DNA of 64,000 nt from Idiomarina sp. (GTDB lineage Bacteria > Pseudomonadota > Gammaproteobacteria > Enterobacterales > Alteromonadaceae). Both the position numbers and the translations under genes were made by a program. Location: assembly GCA_020831965.1 (NCBI GenBank), contig JAFIFP010000009.1, positions 62,001 to 126,000 of the forward strand. The letters run 5' to 3'. Numbering within the stretch: the stretch's first letter is position 1; each line of letters opens with the position of its first letter. Below, in pieces: positions 19,849 through 29,280 of this stretch. The notes under the pieces were generated by a model, which was given only the letters and a program-made list of their open reading frames with translations, was not told where the DNA came from and searched no databases.

Positions 19849-20429
19849 GCTTCTTGAAGCTGCTGCATCTGGCCGACGTCTCCGCCCTTGTCAGGGTGAC
19901 AACGGTGTACCATTAGGCGATATTGGCGTTTCACCTCAATCAGTGTTGGTTCCGAAGTCTCGCATTCAAGTGTATGTAGAGCCTTTTCGATATCCTCAGT
20001 TAAAACAGATTGCCGCATAGGCCCCCGAGCATAACGACGCCAAAACTGATTCAAGAGCGCCTCTACACCTGACTCCGACATACCCTCACAGTTGGACCAG
20101 TTGAGATAATAGTCGCGCAGCGGATCTTGGGGTTGCACCTCTGCTCCGGCACTCTTTTCAGCCGCTTCATATGGATGACAAAAAATACAGAGAGGTTCTA
20201 TCTGTAATTGCCCTACCCGTTGCGTCAGCCATTCATCTTGCAAACTGTATAAACAATGGAACACAAGAAAGTGAGTTTGAAACAAAGATAAATCAGAGCG
20301 CAAGGCATCAGCTTGTAATAGCGGCTCATCACCCGCTTGCAGTAATTGAATTAAATCAAACTCTTTCATAGGTGATGTTTGCTGCAACAGGATCTCGCCA
20401 ATAGCTTCCCGCACGTGCTCTATAGTCAT
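19815..20429 (-). CDS. DnaJ-related protein with C-terminal J domain
   Basis: 204 residues. The N-terminal region (about 1-120) matches the 'DnaJ-related' type found with J domains in gammaproteobacteria. A short C-terminal J domain (about 140-204) keeps the essential HPD (178-180, in HRCHPDKGGD). There is no Gly/Phe region or zinc finger, so it is not DnaJ itself; it probably stimulates DnaK on a specific client. AAAGGAG precedes the start. Convergent overlap with the receiver gene. Confidence 0.9.
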   Translation of the reverse strand: MTIEHVREAIGEILLQQTSPMKEFDLIQLLQAGDEPLLQADALRSDLSLFQTHFLVFHCLYSLQDEWLTQRVGQLQIEPLCIFCHPYEAAEKSAGAEVQPQDPLRDYYLNWSNCEGMSESGVEALLNQFWRRYARGPMRQSVLTEDIEKALHTLECETSEPTLIEVKRQYRLMVHRCHPDKGGDVGQMQQLQEAYELVCRGLFR

Positions 20430-20463
20430 CGTTACTCCTTTCGTTCTGAACTTTCAGCCTAAC

Positions 20464-20498
20464 AAAAAAAAACACCAGCCGAAAAGGCTGGTGTTTTT
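20464..20498 (-). terminator. Intrinsic terminator of the first TonB receptor
   Basis: A 10-bp stem (20471-20480 with 20486-20495) and GAAAA-side loop, extended by A/T pairs and followed on the minus strand by a long U tract. It lies 19 bases beyond the receptor stop. Confidence 0.92.
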
Positions 20499-20516
20499 AT
20501 CTAGCTGAAGTGTTTC

Positions 20517-23459
20517 TTAGAACGAGTAGTTCAAGTTCAAGAATGCACGACGGCCCAAGTTATCGAACTGTGAGTACAGTGCCGAATTACCTACGTTACG
20601 AAGACCTGACGCAGGGCTCACCAAAGGTGGCTTCTTGTCAAAGATGTTCGCAATACCCGCAGTCACGTCGAAATCGCTGAAGCGATAGTTCACTGACGCA
20701 GTATGGTAAACAGTCGTTGGTGCAGATGCACGGAAGAACACATCAGTTCCCCGATAAACTGTTTGATTGCCGTTGGTGTAAGTGTCGTAGTTATCCGTCT
20801 TCTCATAGTAACGAATCGCGTAGTTAAAGCCCCAGTTATCGCGGCTCAACGACGTATTCAAAGTACCAGAGTGCTTCGGATTACCAACACGACCAATTGG
20901 GTCAACAGCAGTGCTGTCTGGGAACTGCTTGAACGAACGCTCTAGCTGAACCGTGTGGTCTAAACGGACACGTACGAAACCAAATGGAGTATCGTTCGCG
21001 AAGGTTGCACGGAAGTCAGCACCACGCACGAACTGACGCGCTACGTTCACGTAACCACCGCGAACAGTGTTGATACCCCAGTTCCCGTCCTCAGTGCCAT
21101 CGTTACGATCGATCTGATCACAGAACGGCTCGTTCTCGAAGTCTTCAGACGAATAACACAAGTTTAGGATCTGAACACCACCAACGTTAGAAACCTGGTT
21201 AGTGATTTCAACTTCATAATAGTCAGCAGAAGCTGCCCAGACGTTGTCAGAGCTAGTCCAAACTAAACCAACACCTTTAGAGGTTGAGGTTTCCGCTTGC
21301 AAGACACCCGCACCACCACCGGTGATCGCTGTAGCTGAACCGAAGTTGTTCGCATAATCGCTAGGTACACCCGCTGCTGCACAGTTCTGAGCAACGATTG
21401 GGTTCAACGTACCTTCGTCTTCACGCGCGCCCCAGTTAAAGCAAGGATCGCTTTGCTGGTTGAAGAACGACGATTGATTCTCTAGATAAAGTTCGAACAA
21501 CGCCGGAGCACGGAACGAAGTACCTTGTGAGGCACGAACCTGGAAACCGCCGCCGATACGCCAGTTTAAGCTCGCCCGATACGTCGTATCACTACCGTAA
21601 GCATTTACGTCGGTATAGCGCGCAGATGCGGTAAAATCGAGTACCTCAACGAAGGGCAGGTCACGCAGTAAAGGAACGTTCGCTTCACCGTAGACCGCGC
21701 GTGTGGTTGAACGCCCAGCAGTAATACCAGCAGACGTCATACCCCACGAGTTGCCCAAGCGAGTCATTTCACCCGGAGTGTCCTGAATTTGATCCGTTTG
21801 GTAAGCGACACCGGCCGCGATTGCGACAGTACCTGCTGGGAGATCGAACACGTCACCTGTGATGTACGCATCGAAGGTATCTTGCTTATAGATGGTACGA
21901 CCTGTTTCAGAATCGAATAGGAAGTCTTTAGTTCCTTGCGTATGATTACCACGAAGGTACTCAGGGTCAAAGAAAGGTACTTCGTAACAAGGGCGACCTG
22001 AAATTGGACTGAATTCGCCTACACAAGGATCGCCCCAGAGTGCATCAGACGCCATTACTAAGGCATCGTCTAAGATAATTTTCTGGAAGTACTCACCACG
22101 GTTTAAGCTGCGCTGGAATGAGGCATCCCAATTCCAGAAGCCAATTGAACCTTCTACACCGATCACTGCACGGGTGTAATCTACAGTAGTAGTACCACCC
22201 GAGTGGTCTGTGACCGTGGTTGGATCGAGGAATACGTCACCATCCCAACCCGGTACAATTCCAAACCATGCTGGAATGAAGGGTTCCCAGAATTGGCGAT
22301 AGCCATTGGTTTTCGTCTCACGTTGACTATGCATCAACTCGAAATAGGCATTAGTCGTGTGCGTCAGATCGTAATCACCTTGAGTGTAGATTGACCAGAT
22401 CGTTGTTTCTGGGATCATGGTCGCCAAATCTTGGAACGGGTGGCTTGCGTCTAACCAACCATCAGACTCAAAATCGAATCCTACTGGGTACCAGCCCTCT
22501 GGAGTTTGAATGTCACCCGGATTTACAGGGGTATAACCTGCACGACCAGCAGCCGCATGGGCGCCGTCATAATCGAATGAATTGATTAGCGCAGTGTAGT
22601 TTCCTGCACCCGCATTCCATAACCACATACCATAAGGTAAGTCGTTACAGTGAAACTCACCGGTACGTGGATCGATTGGATCGGCACGCTCGCCGCTTGC
22701 CGCGTCGAATAAGTAACGCTGGCGGCACTCAAAATGTTCACGGTCACCACGAGCTAACTCTGATTGATGCTTGTAGTCAGCAACAATACGGAATGAACCG
22801 CGGTCAAAAGTAGTACCCCAAGTACCGTTAATGCCATAGCTTTCCCCGCCTGATTCGAACGGCTGGTTAACGTTGACATTGATGCTCGACTCGTCACCAC
22901 GCTTAGTGATGATGTTAATTACACCAGCAACAGCATCAGAACCATAAAGAGAAGATGCACCCTCTTTCATGATTTCAACACGCTCTACCGCTGAAATTGG
23001 AATGGCGTTCATATCGAACGCAGCAACCTGACCACGCGTACCTGCAGGTCCAGCGCGACGACCATTCAACAATACGAGAGTACGGTTTGCACCTAAACCA
23101 CGCATTGAAATGGATTCAGCACCTGTACCACCTTCGGTAACCGCACCTACGGAGATTGCTGCTGTTAACTGGTTAGAACCAGAAGCGACGGTTGCTGTAC
23201 GCAGTAACTCACCGAGTGAGTTAATACCTTGTTCAGTGGCAAGCTCTGCACTGATTACGTCGATTGGCGTTGCATTATCAATTGCATCGGTACGAATACG
23301 CGAACCAACCACCTGAACGCGCTCAACGCGCTGTTCTTGGACCTGCTCTTCTTCGTCATTCTCTTGCGCTGTAGCAGTACCAGTGACTGCTAACGCAGAG
23401 GCACCACCAAATGCTAATGCAAGGCGAATCGACTTGTTTAAACTATTGCTAGCAAACAT
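20517..23459 (-). CDS. TonB-dependent outer-membrane receptor, paralogue 1
   Basis: 980 residues from ATG 23459, preceded by GGGAGA. The upstream in-frame start at 23498 lacks such a site. The signal peptide (about 1-31) is nearly identical to that of paralogue 2. The plug domain (about 50-180) has VERVQVVGSRIRTD, MRGLGANRTLVLLNGRR and YGSDAVAGVINIITK. The barrel ends RRAFLNLNYSF with a terminal Phe. The TonB box is not obvious; the short acidic stretch after the signal peptide may contain it. Such 'Oar-like' receptors in marine bacteria take up peptides, glycans or siderophores; no Fur box was seen, so iron is not specially indicated. Substrate unknown. Confidence 0.93.
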   Translation of the reverse strand: MFASNSLNKSIRLALAFGGASALAVTGTATAQENDEEEQVQEQRVERVQVVGSRIRTDAIDNATPIDVISAELATEQGINSLGELLRTATVASGSNQLTAAISVGAVTEGGTGAESISMRGLGANRTLVLLNGRRAGPAGTRGQVAAFDMNAIPISAVERVEIMKEGASSLYGSDAVAGVINIITKRGDESSINVNVNQPFESGGESYGINGTWGTTFDRGSFRIVADYKHQSELARGDREHFECRQRYLFDAASGERADPIDPRTGEFHCNDLPYGMWLWNAGAGNYTALINSFDYDGAHAAAGRAGYTPVNPGDIQTPEGWYPVGFDFESDGWLDASHPFQDLATMIPETTIWSIYTQGDYDLTHTTNAYFELMHSQRETKTNGYRQFWEPFIPAWFGIVPGWDGDVFLDPTTVTDHSGGTTTVDYTRAVIGVEGSIGFWNWDASFQRSLNRGEYFQKIILDDALVMASDALWGDPCVGEFSPISGRPCYEVPFFDPEYLRGNHTQGTKDFLFDSETGRTIYKQDTFDAYITGDVFDLPAGTVAIAAGVAYQTDQIQDTPGEMTRLGNSWGMTSAGITAGRSTTRAVYGEANVPLLRDLPFVEVLDFTASARYTDVNAYGSDTTYRASLNWRIGGGFQVRASQGTSFRAPALFELYLENQSSFFNQQSDPCFNWGAREDEGTLNPIVAQNCAAAGVPSDYANNFGSATAITGGGAGVLQAETSTSKGVGLVWTSSDNVWAASADYYEVEITNQVSNVGGVQILNLCYSSEDFENEPFCDQIDRNDGTEDGNWGINTVRGGYVNVARQFVRGADFRATFANDTPFGFVRVRLDHTVQLERSFKQFPDSTAVDPIGRVGNPKHSGTLNTSLSRDNWGFNYAIRYYEKTDNYDTYTNGNQTVYRGTDVFFRASAPTTVYHTASVNYRFSDFDVTAGIANIFDKKPPLVSPASGLRNVGNSALYSQFDNLGRRAFLNLNYSF

Positions 23460-23573
23460 AGATGTCTCCCTGAAACGACGGAACTGCTGTGTGAACATGC
23501 GTCCGTCTCTATTTTTTTACGTGTGTGTGATTTGTAAAGCATTCGAAAAATATATGTTCTGTTTTTATTGTGA

Positions 23574-23599
23574 CATGACATGACAGCAGTCATGTCATG
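23574..23599. repeat. Perfect inverted repeat, possible operator
   Basis: Arms CATGACATGAC and GTCATGTCATG (11 bp each) are separated by AGCA. It sits 115-140 bases upstream of the receptor 1 start and just upstream of the proposed -10. No counterpart was found before receptor 2. It could be a regulator binding site; as RNA it would form a hairpin without a U tract, so a terminator is unlikely. Confidence 0.7.
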
Positions 23600-23671
23600 G
23601 AAACCCGCTCCGTGGTGCACCAACAAAACATTCCTATCAACCTCTCAATACTAAACGTCTGAACTTAAAAT

Positions 23672-23689
23672 TCCATCATTTTTTAACAT
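23672..23689 (-). repeat. 18-bp element shared by both TonB receptor upstream regions (copy 1)
   Basis: The sequence ATGTTAAAAAATGATGGA on the coding strand is identical to 26958-26975. It lies 213 bases before the start of receptor 1. A 9-mer TAGGAATGT (23628-23636) follows it downstream on the same strand, and a looser 20-mer (23731-23750) lies upstream. Confidence 0.7.
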
Positions 23690-23763
23690 GAGAGTGGGCA
23701 TTTACATGGGAAATGGGCAATAGGTTGTATAACTTCGGCAAATAACGTAGTGATTTTGTGAAC

Positions 23764-23796
23764 AAAAAAGCACCAACCCTTGCGGGTTGGTGCTTT
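23764..23796 (-). terminator. Intrinsic terminator of the second TonB receptor
   Basis: A 13-bp stem (23767-23779 with 23784-23796) and 4-base loop, followed by a U tract on the minus strand, 36 bases past the receptor 2 stop. Confidence 0.92.
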
Positions 23797-23831
23797 CATT
23801 CTAACTTTCTTTAACGTTTCTTAATGCTTAA

Positions 23832-26777
23832 TTAGAAGCTATAAGTTGCGTTCAAGAATGCACGACGACCTAGGAGGTCGTATTGTGATGCGAACAACAG
23901 AGTGTTACCGGCAGTGTTAACCGCTGCTGGTGAACCCTGAGGTGGGATGCGATCGAACAAGTTCGATACACCAAACGTCAGGTCGATGTTGTCAAACACT
24001 GTAGTGTTTGCAGACAGTGAGTGCATGAAGTAAGTCGGCGCATGCGCTACGAAGCGGAACGTACCACCACCATCATTTGGACGGCTGGTGATGCGGTTTC
24101 CATTTAAGAAACCATCGTAGTTCGATACTGCGCTAACATACTGAATATTCCAGTTGAAGCGCCAGTTATCACGCTGCAAGCTGGTGTTTAAGTTACCAGA
24201 ATGCTTCGGAGAGCCGATGCGACCAGTGAATACAAACTTGTCACTGTCAGCAAACGTTTTGTTGTAGCGCTCAATCGTCGCAGTGTGGTTCAAGCGAACA
24301 CGTAACAGACCCACTGGAGTTTCTTCAGTATAAGTTGCTACTAAGTCAACACCACGAATGCCCTGCTCCGCTACGTTCAAGTAACCACCGCGAACTTCTT
24401 GTACACCCCAGTCATCATCAATACCGGTACGGCGAGTGATCTGACGACAGAACGGCTCGTTCTCGATACCAACTTCAGTGGTATAACACTGGTTCAGTAC
24501 AGTCGCGCCACCAATGTTCGAGATTTGGCCTTCAATGATTACGTCATAGTAATCGATTGAACCCGCAAAGCGATTCATTGGGCTGGTGTAAACTAAGCCA
24601 ATACCTTTAGAAACTGACGTTTCTGCATCAAGCTGGCCAACACCACCACCCGTGATAGAGGTGATTGAACCACCTACTGGTGCGATGTAAGACTCAGGCA
24701 CGCCTGCTGCTTGACAGTTTTGCTGGATCAGAGGGTTATTTGATTCAACCCAATTCACACATGGATCGCTGTTCTGACCTAAGAAGCCTGTTTGCTGCTG
24801 AAGATAAAGTTCGAACAGTGCTGGTGCACGGAACGAAGTACCTTGTGAAGCACGGACACGGAAACCACCGCCTACGTTCCAGTTAATGCTTGCCTTGTAT
24901 GTTGAACCACTTCCGTAAGCACTTACTTCGGTGTAACGAGCTGACGCCGTCAAGTCAAACGACTCTGCGAAAGGCAAATCACGTAATACCGGAATTACCA
25001 CCTCACCATAGACAGCGCGAGTCGTTGCTCGGCCTGCAGTAATACCTGCTGAGGTCAGACCCCAAGAGTTACCAGTGCGTGAGTTGATACCAGGAGTATC
25101 TTGTAATTCGTCAGTTTGATAAGACACACCCACTGCCGTTGCTACAGTACCTGCTGGCAAGTCGAACAAGTCACCAGTGATGTATGCATCAAAGGTATCT
25201 TGCTTGTAGATGGTTTTACCTTTATCAGAAGCCTGAACGAAATCACGGAATCCTTGCGAGAAATCACCACGCAAGAAGTCTGGACTCCACCATGGCTCTT
25301 CCACACACGCACGGCCAGAGATTGGTGAAGTTTCACCAGCACAGTCGCCTGCACCTAAGGCCCACAAGTGATACATGCGGAATGAATCAGCAAGGTAGAT
25401 ATCTTGCTCGTAAGTACCACGGTTCAGTGAACGTTGGAACGACGCGTCCCAGTTCCAAAAACCGAGCGAACCTTCGAGGCCAATAACACCACGAGTGTAA
25501 TCAACAACAGTTTCGCTGCTGAAGTGATTAGTCAATGCAACGTACTGAACTGTTGCAGAACCTTCCCAGCCAGGAATGTTGTTGATTGGAATCTGAGCTG
25601 GTAAGCCAGGGTGCGATGGGAAGATCTGACGCACGCTGTCTGCGTTAGTTGTACGCTGTGAGTGCATGAACTCACCGTACAATGAAATCGTATTCGTAAG
25701 GTCGTAGTCACCTTGTGTATACACAGACATCACACGGCTTTCTGGAATCATGGACTGCGCACGATGACGATCACTTGATCCATCGAACCAACCATCAGTT
25801 TCGTAGTCGCGACCTGACCAGAACCAGCCTGCAGGTGCTGTGTCAACTAGCGGGTGATCACCTTCGATTGGCGGGAAACCAAATCCATCATAATCGAACT
25901 GGAAGCGTCCGCCCTGACCCGAGAACAAGCCGAAGCCCGCTGCGTTACAGTGTGGTTCACCAGTACGAGGATCGATTGGATCCGCACGCTCGCCAGTTTC
26001 GAAATCAAACCAGTAGCGGCTGTTACATGCAAAATGGCTACGATCGCCGCGCTTCAGACCAGTGTTGTGGTTGTAGTCAGCAACAACACGGAATGAACCG
26101 CGATCAAATGTGGTACCCCAAGTACCATTGACTCGGAAGGTTTCCCCGCCTGAATCAAATGGTTGGCTAGCACTTACGTTGATGCTTGATTCATCGCCAC
26201 GCTTAGTGATGATGTTAATTACACCAGCAACCGCGTCCGAACCGTACAGTGAAGATGCACCATCTTTCAGGATTTCTACACGCTCAACGGCAGAAACTGG
26301 CAATGCGTTCATATCGAATGCAGCAACCTGACCACGCGTACCCGCAGGACCGGCACGACGGCCGTTCAAGAGCACGAGTGTACGGTTAGCACCCAAACCA
26401 CGCATAGAGATTGATTCAGCACCTGAACCACCGGCTGTTACGAAGCCGACAGAATAAGCAGAAATCAGCTGGTCAGAGCCAGACGCAATAGTTGAAGTAC
26501 GGAGCAATTCACCTAGAGTGTTTAGGCCCTGTTCGGTAGCAAGCTCAGTACTGATAATGTCGATTGGAGCGGCGCTATCAAGGCCGTCCGTACGAATCCG
26601 TGAACCAACGACCTGAACCCGCTCAACGCGCTGCTCTGTACGGGCCTCTGATTCTTCTTCTTCGTTGTTGCTTTGTTGTTGTTGCGCGCTTACGGCTCCA
26701 GCAAAGGCTAGAGCAGAAGCTCCGCCGAATGCTAACGCAAGGCGAATCGATCTGTTTAAACTATTACTAGCAAACAT
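23832..26777 (-). CDS. TonB-dependent outer-membrane receptor, paralogue 2
   Basis: 981 residues, preceded by GGGGAGA. Same order as paralogue 1: signal peptide (about 1-32), acidic linker, plug (about 55-185, with VERVQVVGSRIRTD and LVLLNGRRAGPAGTRG), then barrel ending RRAFLNATYSF. The two proteins are within one residue of the same length. They are nearly identical through the plug and the start of the barrel and diverge in the predicted external loops, the pattern expected after tandem duplication with change of ligand. A separate terminator and upstream region suggest independent transcription. Substrate unknown. Confidence 0.93.
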   Translation of the reverse strand: MFASNSLNRSIRLALAFGGASALAFAGAVSAQQQQSNNEEEESEARTEQRVERVQVVGSRIRTDGLDSAAPIDIISTELATEQGLNTLGELLRTSTIASGSDQLISAYSVGFVTAGGSGAESISMRGLGANRTLVLLNGRRAGPAGTRGQVAAFDMNALPVSAVERVEILKDGASSLYGSDAVAGVINIITKRGDESSINVSASQPFDSGGETFRVNGTWGTTFDRGSFRVVADYNHNTGLKRGDRSHFACNSRYWFDFETGERADPIDPRTGEPHCNAAGFGLFSGQGGRFQFDYDGFGFPPIEGDHPLVDTAPAGWFWSGRDYETDGWFDGSSDRHRAQSMIPESRVMSVYTQGDYDLTNTISLYGEFMHSQRTTNADSVRQIFPSHPGLPAQIPINNIPGWEGSATVQYVALTNHFSSETVVDYTRGVIGLEGSLGFWNWDASFQRSLNRGTYEQDIYLADSFRMYHLWALGAGDCAGETSPISGRACVEEPWWSPDFLRGDFSQGFRDFVQASDKGKTIYKQDTFDAYITGDLFDLPAGTVATAVGVSYQTDELQDTPGINSRTGNSWGLTSAGITAGRATTRAVYGEVVIPVLRDLPFAESFDLTASARYTEVSAYGSGSTYKASINWNVGGGFRVRASQGTSFRAPALFELYLQQQTGFLGQNSDPCVNWVESNNPLIQQNCQAAGVPESYIAPVGGSITSITGGGVGQLDAETSVSKGIGLVYTSPMNRFAGSIDYYDVIIEGQISNIGGATVLNQCYTTEVGIENEPFCRQITRRTGIDDDWGVQEVRGGYLNVAEQGIRGVDLVATYTEETPVGLLRVRLNHTATIERYNKTFADSDKFVFTGRIGSPKHSGNLNTSLQRDNWRFNWNIQYVSAVSNYDGFLNGNRITSRPNDGGGTFRFVAHAPTYFMHSLSANTTVFDNIDLTFGVSNLFDRIPPQGSPAAVNTAGNTLLFASQYDLLGRRAFLNATYSF

Positions 26778-27048
26778 AGATTTCTCCCCAGAACCACGGA
26801 AGTCTGGTGGCTACGCCCCATCTCCCGTTTACTTAGTTTAATGTGTGTGCTTCTAAAACCGGACCAAAATTGAGGGGTTTCCATCGATTTTGTTTACCTC
26901 TTAACAACTTCGGCCAATCCGTAGAGCAATTTCATAATAAATACATTCCTACAAAAATCCATCATTTTTTAACATTAAATCAGGATTAGCTTCATCAAAT
27001 GTTCACGAATATGAGTAGTTTGTAGCAATATCTATACACAACAGGCAT
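26778..27048 (-). promoter_or_regulatory. Upstream region of TonB receptor 2
   Basis: About 270 bases without a gene. It contains the shared 18-mer (26958-26975), the 9-mer TAGGAATGT (26943-26951), a variant of the shared 20-mer (26906-26924) and a CA repeat (26843-26850) about 66 bases before the ATG, directly after a TAGAA-type box. The order of the shared elements differs from that before receptor 1. No Fur-like or CRP-like palindrome was recognised. Confidence 0.5.
26958..26975 (-). repeat. 18-bp element shared by both TonB receptor upstream regions (copy 2)
   Basis: Identical to 23672-23689 and 181 bases before the start of receptor 2. The 9-mer TAGGAATGT follows 6 bases further on, against 35 bases at copy 1. 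Confidence 0.7.
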
Positions 27049-27076
27049 AAAAAAACCCGGCCGAAGCCGGGTTTTT
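27049..27076 (-). terminator. Intrinsic terminator of the rpsP-rplS operon
   Basis: An 11-bp stem (27051-27061 with 27066-27076), CGAA loop and U tract on the minus strand, 20 bases after the rplS stop. Confidence 0.94.
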
Positions 27077-27095
27077 AGTATCGGAGAACTGCTGT

Positions 27096-27455
27096 TTAGC
27101 CCAGCTTTTCTTTGATACGCGCTGATTTTCCGCTGCGCTCGCGCAGGTAGTAGAGCTTCGCACGACGAACTGCACCACGACGCTTCACAGTAATACTGTC
27201 GATCAGTGGGCTGTGCGTTTGGAAAGTACGCTCAACACCTTCACCGCTAGAAATTTTACGAACCGTGAATGCACTGTGCAGACCACGGTTACGCTTACGA
27301 ATGACCACGCCTTCAAAAGCCTGGACTCGCTCGCGGTTACCTTCTTTAACTTTAACGTTGACGATAACGGTATCACCCGGAGCAAACTCCGGAAGATTGC
27401 CTTTCAGCTGCTCGTTTTCGAGTTCCAGCAGAATAGACTTGTTTACTTTTGCCAT
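27096..27455 (-). CDS. rplS: 50S ribosomal protein L19
   Basis: 119 residues, the standard length. It contains [29 protein letters not shown] and [16 protein letters not shown], hallmarks of bL19, which sits at the 30S-50S interface. Last gene of the conserved rpsP-rimM-trmD-rplS operon; a strong terminator follows. GGAGGAG lies upstream of the start. Confidence 0.98.
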   Translation of the reverse strand: MAKVNKSILLELENEQLKGNLPEFAPGDTVIVNVKVKEGNRERVQAFEGVVIRKRNRGLHSAFTVRKISSGEGVERTFQTHSPLIDSITVKRRGAVRRAKLYYLRERSGKSARIKEKLG

Positions 27456-27495
27456 TTGTATTTCTCCTCCTAGTTAAACCACCCGACCAGCGTTG

Positions 27496-28260
27496 TTACT
27501 TTCCGGCTTCTTTTACGAAGTTTTTGAGTAACGCAGACTGCTCGTCAGTCAGAGCTAGGCTGTTTAATAAATCCGGTCGCCGTTGCCAGGTCCGTATCAG
27601 GGACTGCTGTAACCGCCACCGCCTAATTTCTTCATGGTGCCCGCTTAACAACACAGCGGGGACTTCTTTGCCATCGAGAACTTCAGGACGTGTATAGTGC
27701 GGACAATCCAATAATCCTTCGGCAAATGAATCTTCTGCCGCTGAATCTGCATGCCCGAGTACACCCGGTACCTGTCTTGCCAACGTGTCAATAAGAACCA
27801 TCGCAGGCAACTCACCTCCAGAGAGGACAAAGTCACCGATTGACCATTCTTCATCGATATCACTTTCAATTACACGTTCATCAATGCCTTCGTAGCGCCC
27901 TGCAACCAAAACGAATGACTCGTACTGGCTTAGCTCTGCAACACCCTGATGATTCAATTTTCGACCTTGCGGTGAAAGGTAAATCACTCGAGGCACCACA
28001 CCACTTGCTGCGGTAACTGCATGCTTAGCGTCTGCAATTGCGGCGCGAAGCGGCGCAACCATCATCAGCATACCAGGACCGCCACCATAGGGCCGGTCAT
28101 CCACCGTTCGGTGTTTGTCCGTCGTGTAATCACGAGGATTCCACGCACTCACGTTCAACAAACCATCTTGCACTGCCCGGCGCGTGACACCGAAATCCGT
28201 AATTGCGTTAAGCATTTCCGGAAATAAACTAACCACGCCAACCGTAAGTTTGCTTGCCAT
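27496..28260 (-). CDS. trmD: tRNA (guanine37-N1)-methyltransferase
   Basis: 254 residues. The SPOUT domain has VVSLFPEM at the start, YGGGPGMLM, and the knot region [37 protein letters not shown] that binds S-adenosylmethionine. The C-terminal segment has [11 protein letters not shown] and [13 protein letters not shown]. It methylates G37 next to the anticodon and prevents +1 frameshifting. The start ATG shares its A with the rimM stop (TGATG). Confidence 0.97.
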   Translation of the reverse strand: MASKLTVGVVSLFPEMLNAITDFGVTRRAVQDGLLNVSAWNPRDYTTDKHRTVDDRPYGGGPGMLMMVAPLRAAIADAKHAVTAASGVVPRVIYLSPQGRKLNHQGVAELSQYESFVLVAGRYEGIDERVIESDIDEEWSIGDFVLSGGELPAMVLIDTLARQVPGVLGHADSAAEDSFAEGLLDCPHYTRPEVLDGKEVPAVLLSGHHEEIRRWRLQQSLIRTWQRRPDLLNSLALTDEQSALLKNFVKEAGK

Positions 28261-28802
28261 CAGAAATCAGCAGGCCAATCAACAGTAATGACTCGCGATG
28301 CCGTATCTACCTTCACAATATATTGCGACTGCAAAAACGGAATCAGACGTTCGCGCTTACCAAAAGCGTCTTTGCTATTTGCCGTGACGACCAATACGTC
28401 GTTCGCCACAGTTGAGAGCAAATGACTGACTACACCCATGTCATACCCTTCGGTATTCAACACACGCATACCCGTCAAATCACGCCAATAAAACTCATTC
28501 TCTTCCAGCTCCGGTAATTGATCCACCGGAATAGCAATGTCCATACCCGTTAACTGCGCTGCAGCATCCCGGTCTTCAACACCACTAAATTTGGCCACCA
28601 AGCTTTTGTTATGCCAACGCCATTGGCTGACTTCAGCTTGTTGCCATTGACTATCCCGGCCAATAAACCAGGGTCCATAGTCAAAAATGCCTGCAGCTTC
28701 TTCTGTGTAACTTGTGATGCGAACCCAGCCTTTGATGCCGTATACGGCGCCGATAGAACCGAGAACTACACGCTCACTTTGCTCTACATCAATTGAAGCC
28801 AT
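28260..28802 (-). CDS. rimM: 16S rRNA processing protein RimM
   Basis: 180 residues. The N-terminal beta-barrel domain (about 12-95) begins [19 protein letters not shown], and the C-terminal PRC-barrel (about 100-178) has [12 protein letters not shown] and [14 protein letters not shown]. It assists 30S head maturation by binding S19. It lies 16 bases after rpsP and overlaps trmD by one base. Confidence 0.96.
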   Translation of the reverse strand: MASIDVEQSERVVLGSIGAVYGIKGWVRITSYTEEAAGIFDYGPWFIGRDSQWQQAEVSQWRWHNKSLVAKFSGVEDRDAAAQLTGMDIAIPVDQLPELEENEFYWRDLTGMRVLNTEGYDMGVVSHLLSTVANDVLVVTANSKDAFGKRERLIPFLQSQYIVKVDTASRVITVDWPADF

Positions 28803-28818
28803 GACGTTATCGTCAACC

Positions 28819-29070
28819 TCAGGCTGCAGTTTTAGCAGCGTCTTTTACCAGTTTTGCAACGCGATCAGAGAGCTGTGCGCCCTGTCCGACCCAATGCTCA
28901 ACGCGGTTTAAATCAACGCGTAGTTTTTCTTCCTGGCCACGAGCCAGTGGGTTAAAGAAGCCGACGTTCTCGATGAAACGACCGTCACGGGCGTTTCGGC
29001 TGTCGGCAACAACCATCTGGTAGAATGGACGCTTTTTCGCGCCACCCCGTTGTAAACGAATGGTTACCAT
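28819..29070 (-). CDS. rpsP: 30S ribosomal protein S16
   Basis: 83 residues, with [21 protein letters not shown] and [10 protein letters not shown], diagnostic for bS16. First gene of the operon; GAGG lies 7 bases before the start. The AT-rich region above it (to about 29110) probably holds the operon promoter. Confidence 0.98.
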   Translation of the reverse strand: MVTIRLQRGGAKKRPFYQMVVADSRNARDGRFIENVGFFNPLARGQEEKLRVDLNRVEHWVGQGAQLSDRVAKLVKDAAKTAA

Positions 29071-29280
29071 TACCGTCCTCTAATTTATTTCAATGTTTTT
29101 CAACGTTAATAGAAAGTTCCCGACCTAAGTCAGGAAGCCGCATAATTCTACGGATTTTTACTCAGAATGCAAGGAGAATCGGGAAGCAGACACGAGTCTT
29201 TCGTTTGTTCCCTACTGCAGCTCTACTCGACCTGGGCTATGGTCTAACGATTTAGGCTGGAGGCCTATCAAAGGTATTGC

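Larger units (their letters stand above)
23460..23763 (-). promoter_or_regulatory. Upstream region of TonB receptor 1
   Basis: About 300 bases without a gene. On the coding strand, reading toward the start, it holds an element at 23731-23750, an AT-rich 18-mer at 23672-23689 and a 9-mer at 23628-23636, all also present upstream of paralogue 2. It also holds a perfect palindrome at 23574-23599, and a TACAAAT box followed at once by CACACACAC (23521-23529), a plausible -10 and transcription start about 62 bases before the ATG. No TTGACA-like -35 stands out. Confidence 0.5.

Noticed and set aside
25715-26131. 138-codon open frame on the strand opposite TonB receptor 2
   Set aside because: It lies wholly inside the receptor gene, has no ribosome site and a composition that mirrors the receptor codons. 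Shadow frame.
26778-27048. Fur box before the TonB receptors
   Set aside because: No stretch resembling GATAATGATAATCATTATC was found in either upstream region.
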